DNA of 64,000 nucleotides. It comes from Lindgomyces ingoldianus (Eukaryota > Ascomycota > Dothideomycetes > Pleosporales > Lindgomycetaceae). The stretch covers positions 2,662,676 to 2,726,675 of the forward strand of contig NW_022985163.1 in assembly GCF_010093535.1 (NCBI RefSeq), in the 5' to 3' direction. Every line of letters begins with the position of its first letter. Within the stretch, counting starts at the first letter, position 1. A model generated the notes under the pieces. The model was not told the origin of the DNA, did not search any database, and saw only the letters and a program-made list of their open reading frames with translations. The translations under genes and the position numbers were made by a program. Positions 57,778-64,000 of this stretch are shown piece by piece.

Positions 57778-60700
57778 ATGATGGCGGCAAGCTCCTCAGC
57801 GGCCTATGGCGGCCCGGCCATCAAGCTCGAGGACAGCCCGGAGCCCTCTCCGCCACGCATTACCCCGTCCAACGACCCTCACTGCGAGCCGGCAATAAAC
57901 TGGACGCCTCCAGCACTTGTCACAGACCAGAAAGACCCTGAGGGTTTCCTCAGACGGTGTTCAGGGTACATCAAGAAGACTAAAGCGCGGTGCAGCGCCG
58001 CCATTGGCAGGAACTCGCACCATGCAAAGAACTCCCACCCGAAGTTCCTGCCGACCTGTTATGCGCATCGCGATCAGCGCAGTTTTGCCGGATGGTGTCA
58101 GTTCCAGCAGCAGGATGGAGCGAGATGCGGCAGGCTGTTCAGGTGGACGCCGCCGTACTTGGAGCTCTGCTCCGAGCATCAATGCCGTCCAGACACGCCA
58201 TGCTACTTCATGAAGCTGCCGCTAGAGCTGCGGCTCGAGATATTCCGTTACTTGCTGCCTTCGGAGCCCATTGGGTCCTCGTCTTCGCCCATGCACCAAG
58301 AGCAGAATGACACTTATTCATCGCCATCTCTGCCTCCCATTGCATCCATCACTATGAACAATTGGGGTAATCCTTTACCTCCGCCGCCTCCAACCCCCTC
58401 GCGGCCCCCGCCTTATGTGAGGCCTTGGCGCCGCCCCTGTCGCGTGTTCTCGCAATCTCCAGCGATGCCGCCGAAAACTTTCCCATTTCCCATAGTGGAT
58501 TTATTTCTCGTGAACCGGCAGGTACACGTGGAAGCGAAGGATTTGTTGTACAGCACTGTTCCTTTTGTCATTGACATTCGAAAGGATGGGACTTTCATGT
58601 GCGGGCGGCGTCTGCTCGAGCCGAGGAGGGCTGATGGACTACCTCATTGTGCTGTCGATGATGCTGAAGCAATTGCACAGCGTTTCATACGGAGTTTTGA
58701 TTGGACATCTGTCAAGAATTATAACGTGGACATCTTGGTTGAGAACTGGAATGCCGCGACACCTCCTGGGCTAAATCGACCGGATTCTTCGTGGGATGAG
58801 GAGGTTGAGATATATGATATCCGAGGTAAGATACTCGTTTGCTGTCAAATTCGAGATTGCTAGCTGATGCAATCAGACTATGTGGGAGCCGCTGTCACTG
58901 GCATTCTCAGTAAAGCACGGAACCTCTGTAGACTCAACGTCCGTCTTGGCCTTTCCAAATTTCGATGGTCGGATGAAGAACTTCTCTCCAACACAAAATG
59001 TTTGGTCGCCCCTTTCAACCGTCTCCGTAATGTTCGCCAACCTAGGTTCAGAGGTGTCTTTGATGGTACCACCCGGACGCCCTACATGATCAACATCGCA
59101 TCGCCGGCTATCCAGCTAGGGCCCTCTGCCGGCCCTGCCGGCCTAGGCCTGGCTCCCCCAAAGCCCTCGCTTTGCTCTGTGCCCCAGTTCCCAATGCGTA
59201 CTCTCCTCCTTGGCCCGGGTAACATCGAATTTGATCAGTTCAGAGAAGGCTGGGAATCATGTCTTTCTCAGACGGCGGATGGGCCACCCAAGAAAGCGCC
59301 AATCCGCAACATGTTCATCGAATTCAAAAAGTTCTATTGTGAACTATCAACTGTTGTCCCGGAGGTGATGCAAAGAACAGGTCGGCGAGCATTTCTACAC
59401 CGTGCCCGCGTCGCTCGAGAAAACGAGGACCTCGAGGCCTTCCGAGAAGTGCGCAATGAGCTTATTATCTACTGGTACACCTATCTTGAGCAGGAGGAGG
59501 CCAAGAAAGATGACATGAATGCGAGACTTAGCCGTATGTTGGATGCAGATACCTATTCATCGACCGGATCAGAACAACCTCAACGCCGGGGATCCTCAGC
59601 CGCCTCTCCCATTTTGTTGGATGTCGAGAAGATGACTGCTGAGGGGATTCCTATGCAAGGAAATCAAATGAGCGACAGACAAATCCAACAACGTCAGGCC
59701 ATGGTAACGAGACAACGGCAATTACAGGGGCTGATTATGGCGAGGCAGCAAACCCAGGCCACTACTCACCCACATGGGATACATCATCATATGACTGGAC
59801 ATGCCTCGCGACCTCCAAATCTGCACTTGAATCCGCAGAGTACTATTCAAATCCAGGCTGCTCATGTCCAAGCTCAAAGAAATGCTGTTATATCGGCGAC
59901 GGCGACACGACGGCGAGCAGCTCAACTCGCCGCAGAGCAGCAACGTCAGCAACAACGCCAATTTGCGTTTCAACAAGCTCAACCAGCATTTCGAGCGACG
60001 GTGTCGCATCCGCAAAATATTGCAATGCCAAGCATGCCGACTCAAGGGAGTGATTTTATAAATGTCTACGGCCCGTCCAAAATATCCGATTCGACTTTCA
60101 GTTCCACGAGTCACATATCTGTACTTGCATCTTCTCCATCGCCCTCGGCGTCTACTGCCTCTTCAGCAACCCTTCCCTCTCCGCATGAATCGAACAGACA
60201 GGGCTTCTCAATACCACCTGAGTGCTCCTCGTCATCGTCTGGCTCTACCCCCGCGACCGTGACCACGACCGCACAACTTCCTTCCCCTCTAACTTACCCT
60301 GACACTACGACTTCCGATTTCTCGCGCTCATGCCAAAACAAACACCCAAACCAAAACCTACCAAATGTCTATACCTCTTACAAACGGAACCAAACCCAAA
60401 ATCAATACCAAGTCCAAAACGAACCTACCGTCCAAACTTTCTGTTGGCTCGACCCCCCTTGCTTCCCTCTGCATACTCCACAACAACAACAAAGCCAACA
60501 TCCAATAGCTCCTAACTACCCGAACGCAAACACCGTTTCATTGGCTCCTGACGATTTACCCCCTGCCGGAGCGCCCGACTCAAATCTTGTGTGCTTTGGC
60601 GACCACAACGCCCGGGAACAAGCATGCTATGGAAAAGATCTTAACTGTCCTCCACCGGGAGTTCCTGACCCCGTCAGTCCGCTGACGCCAGCAAGGAAGA

Positions 60701-60939
60701 AGAGAAGAATTGATAACACAAGAGATGAAAACGGGCATGGCAGTCGTGAGGTTGGAGGACACCCAGACGGAGACACTGGAGGCAAGGTTTCATTACTTGA
60801 AAATGAAAATTCTGGCATGCAAAGTGATGAGTTGAAGTGGCCGGATCACGGGGGTCCGTCTAACGGAACACTTGCGATTTCGGAGTGGGATTTTAAAGGG
60901 AAGGGGAAGCAAAGAGTGGATGTGGTTATTTTGGATTGA
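57778..60939 (+). CDS. F-box protein with two N-terminal Cys/His modules and Gln-rich tail
   Basis: Exons 57778-58825 and 58877-60939 give 1036 residues; the 51-nt intron (GTAAGA...AATCAG) joins two frames in phase (YDIR|DYVGAAVTG). Residues about 60-97 and 107-134 each hold Cys and His with similar spacing (CSGYIKKTKARC ... CYAH; CQFQQQDGARC ... CSEH), which suggests two small zinc-binding modules. The F-box core is at about 144-165 (FMKLPLELRLEIFRYLLP), the part that would bind Skp1 in an SCF ubiquitin ligase. Then comes a Pro-rich insert and a region common in fungal F-box-like proteins (IVDLFLVNRQVHVEAKDLLY). The C-terminal half is Gln/His-rich and disordered, with a possible nuclear signal near the end (ARKKRRID). 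It probably selects proteins for ubiquitination; the Cys/His modules before the F-box are unusual. Confidence 0.86.
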
Positions 60940-62001
60940 CTGGCCTAAACATTTTCGCCGTATTTGGATGACCCTCTCTAGAGAAGTTGGTGGGTGGCGT
61001 TTGGTGAATATCCCTTGTGCACATTTCTTCCTCTTGTCTACCCAACACCAGTTTGCCTTACCTCCCCCTTATCTTTAGTCTTCTTTCCTTCCTTGGTTCA
61101 AGTACCTTGGTGTCCATTGGTTTGGGACTCGCGACTTGATTCTTTCTCTTTCCCTTATAGCCTCACTGTACTTTCCGGCTAATGACTGTATGACTGCACG
61201 ACCTTTTTGTGCCAGAATGATGATTAGGGTTATATGTATGTAGGTTTATGCCTAATATATTAATACATAAGGTACTGATTGACTAATTAAGCCTTTGTGG
61301 ATCAAGAACTTGTGCCCTGTGTGCGCTGAGGCTGCTCCAACATCTGCTATCTCACTTAGGGCTCCGCAATAGAGAATGGGAAAGAAAGATGTTATCGATT
61401 TAATGTAGAAAGTAAACGGGGGATCAGATGAGCAGCACAAACACCGGAGAGCCCTGGAGGTTGAGTGTGTGAAACACCCTCCACACGTGCACCATAGATC
61501 GGGATTACTAAGCTCTCCATGTCTGACATCACAGCGCAACTACTCAGCCTCACGAGATCCAAGATGCGTTCCAAGATCGACAACGTTCCCGCCCTTAGCA
61601 AGGAATGAATTCTAATATCCCCTACATTCTGCTATTTGTGGTATTTGGCTGGAGGAGATCTGTTTCGGAACCCTTCTTGTGGCACTACGTCAGCACGATC
61701 TCACGCATAAATATCATTGCGAGAATACACCAACTTCAACTCTCCATGATTCACTAGCCCAATCATTTTTTGGTCTAACTCTAGACCTATTCAAATAAGA
61801 TTTCTTTTCGGAAGACCTCTCCCAAAACTTTTCCCAGGACTTTTCCCAAGCCTTTGTAATCCAAGTTTTTCGCCCTTAAAATGGAAAGCAAACCCAGTCC
61901 CACTATTTTGTACGCCCCTACCCCCGCCTTTTTCATAGCGCAAGGTACATTTTTTGTCTTAAAAAACTTTTTATAGGATTTATTTCTTCACAAAACGTAA
62001 G
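60940..62001. other. 1.1 kb intergenic region
   Basis: F-box gene 3' region, then moderately AT-rich DNA. No supported gene; frames at 61252-61601 on the minus strand have no recognisable content. Confidence 0.5.
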
Positions 62002-62454
62002 TTATGCACCTCCAGCCCTCCACTGCGAACCCGGCCAAACGCTACTATATTGACCAATCGAATTCCTACGTTGGCCTGATGGGTTGGCGATATTCTGGAC
62101 AACATCTCGTAAGGTAATGAGGGCTGCCGAAGCGTCCGTCCAAGCGGTGCCTTGGAGAGAGCTGTTGATTATTTCTATGGTTCTGTTGATGTCGCGAAGG
62201 ACTTGGTCCACATCTTGAGCTGTAAGCTGCAGAGTTGCCATGCTGTTTTGTCCAACGTTTTTGTAGACTCTTTCATTCAGACTTCTGATTGTCGATCTAT
62301 GTGGCTCTGGTATGCTAGCTGGAATTTCGGTGATTCTTCCAGTCATTGCATCCCGTGGCGCCATCTGAAGGCCGATCTTTGCCTTCGAAAGAATGTGTAT
62401 AGGGTTTGGCTTCGAATTTTCTACAGTTGCCTTCTCAGTGCAGCCTACCTTCAT
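62002..62454 (-). CDS. Hypothetical helical protein or 3' exon of a decayed gene
   Basis: A 150-codon minus-strand frame from ATG 62454. The last 100 residues look like real helical protein (IPEPHRSTIRSLNERVYKNV; DVDQVLRDINRTIEIINSSL), whereas the first 30 may be intron (a GTAGGC...CTGTAG pair lies there). Translation may instead start at MAPRDAMTGRITEIP inside the frame. Further protein-like minus-strand text lies upstream to about 63230, so this may be the last exon of a longer gene. Family not recognised. Confidence 0.4.
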   Translation of the reverse strand: MKVGCTEKATVENSKPNPIHILSKAKIGLQMAPRDAMTGRITEIPASIPEPHRSTIRSLNERVYKNVGQNSMATLQLTAQDVDQVLRDINRTIEIINSSLQGTAWTDASAALITLRDVVQNIANPSGQRRNSIGQYSSVWPGSQWRAGGA

Positions 62455-63250
62455 TACAGGACTCAGACATTACCGTTGAGATTCTTTGCTGAGAATGTCA
62501 CGCAAGGTTTCGAACCGCGTGAAAGAAGTTACCGGGCGGCATATGATGAAGAGGAGGCATGGATTTGCTCAACTCTGTTTGGTGTAAGCACCTCATTGGT
62601 CACTCCAACTCTCCCGACATATTTTCCATGATCACAGGGGCCCAATCCATCAATTTGGAACAAATCAGCCCACGCTCACTCCTTTTCTCCACAATCATAT
62701 GCAGTCCGGGCGGTATCGGACTAAAGTTAAGAGTAGTACGCCAATTGCGAAGAGACTTCATGCTCTAAGGCTGGCTATTTACACGGGAAGGACTCGATTC
62801 GATGCCTTGTCTTTTTTGCCAGAAGAGGATTCCCCGCCTATGTTTCCGACATCCCCATTGCAGGTCTTGTGAACCTTTCCCGCAGATCCAGCACGTCGGC
62901 ATCTCTCTCAACCAATAGCAAGGCACCACGAGCTTCGTTTTGGAGATGAACACGTTGTTCCTGCAGCAAGACGACATATGTTCCCACCCACCGGGGTACT
63001 CTCACACGCACCTTCACTGACGTTTAGACGACCCTTGGACGTCCTAAGCGCATCTCCACATCTTTTCAAGTTGTTGAAGAAGGCAAGGGGTGAGGAGACA
63101 GAGTCCCACTGATCTGAAAGCTTCGGCTACTTGAAATTTTTTTTTCTTTCGTGGTGATCCTCCTGGCCGACCGATGTCGGCCAAAAGCTTCGATAATTTC
63201 TTCTCATCAGCCTTACACTCATCCGAGCCTCTGGTAAATAAAATCCGAGA
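62455..63250 (-). pseudogene. Probable upstream remnants of the gene ending at 62002
   Basis: Minus-strand text reads as protein in different frames: about 63215-63050 (KADEKKLSKLLADIGRPGGS, then FQVAEAFRSVGLCLLTP) and about 62975-62845 (LLQEQRVHLQNEARGALLLV, then ERDADVLDLRERFTRPAMGM), followed by a stop. The amphipathic pattern recalls N-terminal helical domains of fungal NLR/STAND proteins, but this is a weak likeness. I could not build an unbroken gene model, so decay is likely though missed introns are possible. Confidence 0.3.
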
Positions 63251-64000
63251 CAGTGTTCCCGCAAGGTGCTCCTATTTATTTACCGAATCTCTTGCCAGAG
63301 CCGACAACTGCAAACTTTCAAGGCTAGAAATCACAGAAGCAGTGGCCTAATTGGAAGTTATTTTATCCCCGACAATTGGCCTCTTCACTATGCCTGTGGA
63401 GAACTGCCCCTGGAGGATCCTTTTCTTGGGAAGATAGTCCCTTTCCTCTGTGGCCTTTTAGCTTCGTGGCAAATTGAGGGACGAAACGCCGACGAACCTT
63501 CTTCAATACGAGAAGTTTACAGGTTAGCTATTTCCAGGTCCTAGTTTGGTCTGGCCTACTTCTGATGTCCGCGGCACGAGACGTGGCCTTCCGCCATATC
63601 TTATCAGAAAAAGCAATACGAGGTGTGATAGAACACCAGATCACGCTAACTAAAAGAGGAAACAAGTAGCCCCTCAACCCGGCAAGGGTTACTAACTTTT
63701 CCTAGAGAATCTAGAACGTCAATATGACCCTGCACCATTTCACGAATAAACATCTCCCAGAGGGAGTTCGCTGTTTGGCGAAGCACATGGTCATGGGTTG
63801 TATTCTTCATTATATTATACGCTACTGAGTCTTTTAGTCTACCAAATATGATGCTTCTTTCCTCATAAACGATATTAGACTGGCTTAGAGGCTTCTAAGC
63901 TAGCAATTTCTTAGCACTAGAAAATCTTAGATCTGCAGTTAGTTATGTTTATTACATAAGCATCTTATTTAATGTTAGCTATAAAAGGCTTACTATGTCT
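63251..64000. other. Right edge: no gene, AT-rich RIP-like tail from about 63780
   Basis: From about 63780 the sequence is rich in TA, CTA and TAG steps and closed in all frames (for example ttagactggcttagaggctt near 63876), like the mutated repeats near 14.9-15.2 and 18.1 kb. No coding motif could be read. Confidence 0.5.

Noticed and set aside
63266..63544. Plus-strand frame containing an ankyrin-like WPLHYAC string
   Set aside because: It starts at GTG, has one short look-alike only and no repeat, so ankyrin identity is not supported.

Overview
This 64 kb window comes from a filamentous ascomycete (Pezizomycotina). Evidence: genes carry short introns (about 46-150 nt) with GT-AG or occasional GC-AG ends and CTAAC/CTAAT-type branch points; gene families are typical of moulds (GPI-anchored class III chitinase, HOL1-like and allantoate-permease-like MFS carriers, PP1, mitochondrial ATP synthase delta, F-box and LRR proteins); and intergenic DNA is long, with AT-rich, stop-rich islands that look like repeat-induced point mutation. 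The class (for example Dothideomycetes) cannot be fixed from the sequence alone.

Layout. 1-1889 (-): 5' part of an MFS transporter running off the left edge. 4462-7523 (+): five-exon GH18 chitinase with a CBM18 domain, Ser/Thr stalk and GPI signal. 8.7-11.7 kb (+): coiled-coil/disordered protein with an unsettled 5' end. 13537-14826 (+): short stand-alone PARP-like ADP-ribosyltransferase. 14.8-22.2 kb: gene-poor, partly AT-rich, with relic reading frames. 22237-24794 (+): leucine-rich-repeat protein. 26852-28028 (+): PP1 catalytic subunit. 29866-32823 (-): GPI-anchored protein built from about 15 Cys-rich 'DYRG' repeats. 34219-34990 (-): single-pass membrane protein. 37704-47307 (-): one giant two-exon gene (3182 aa) for a disordered, repeat-rich protein. 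47649-48500 (-): ATP synthase delta subunit with a 23-nt microexon. 48934-49281 (-): small membrane protein, 5' end open. 50694-52167 (+): acidic unknown protein. 53152-56901: three broken genes (SDR, dienelactone hydrolase, MFS permease). 57778-60939 (+): F-box protein with two Cys/His modules. 62.0-63.3 kb (-): uncertain, probably decayed gene. The last 200 bases are AT-rich.

How genes relate. PP1 and ATP16 are conserved housekeeping genes. Chitinase and the DYRG protein are both wall/surface proteins anchored by GPI, but lie 22 kb apart and need not be co-regulated. The SDR, hydrolase and permease remnants look like a small catabolic cluster that has lost function. The least-described items are the DYRG repeat protein, the giant disordered protein (whose 3' exon carries regular repeats in two reading frames), and the minimal PARP-like protein. 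Reading frames that begin at TTG, CTG or GTG were re-anchored to ATG or to splice sites, so several gene models join what look like separate frames.
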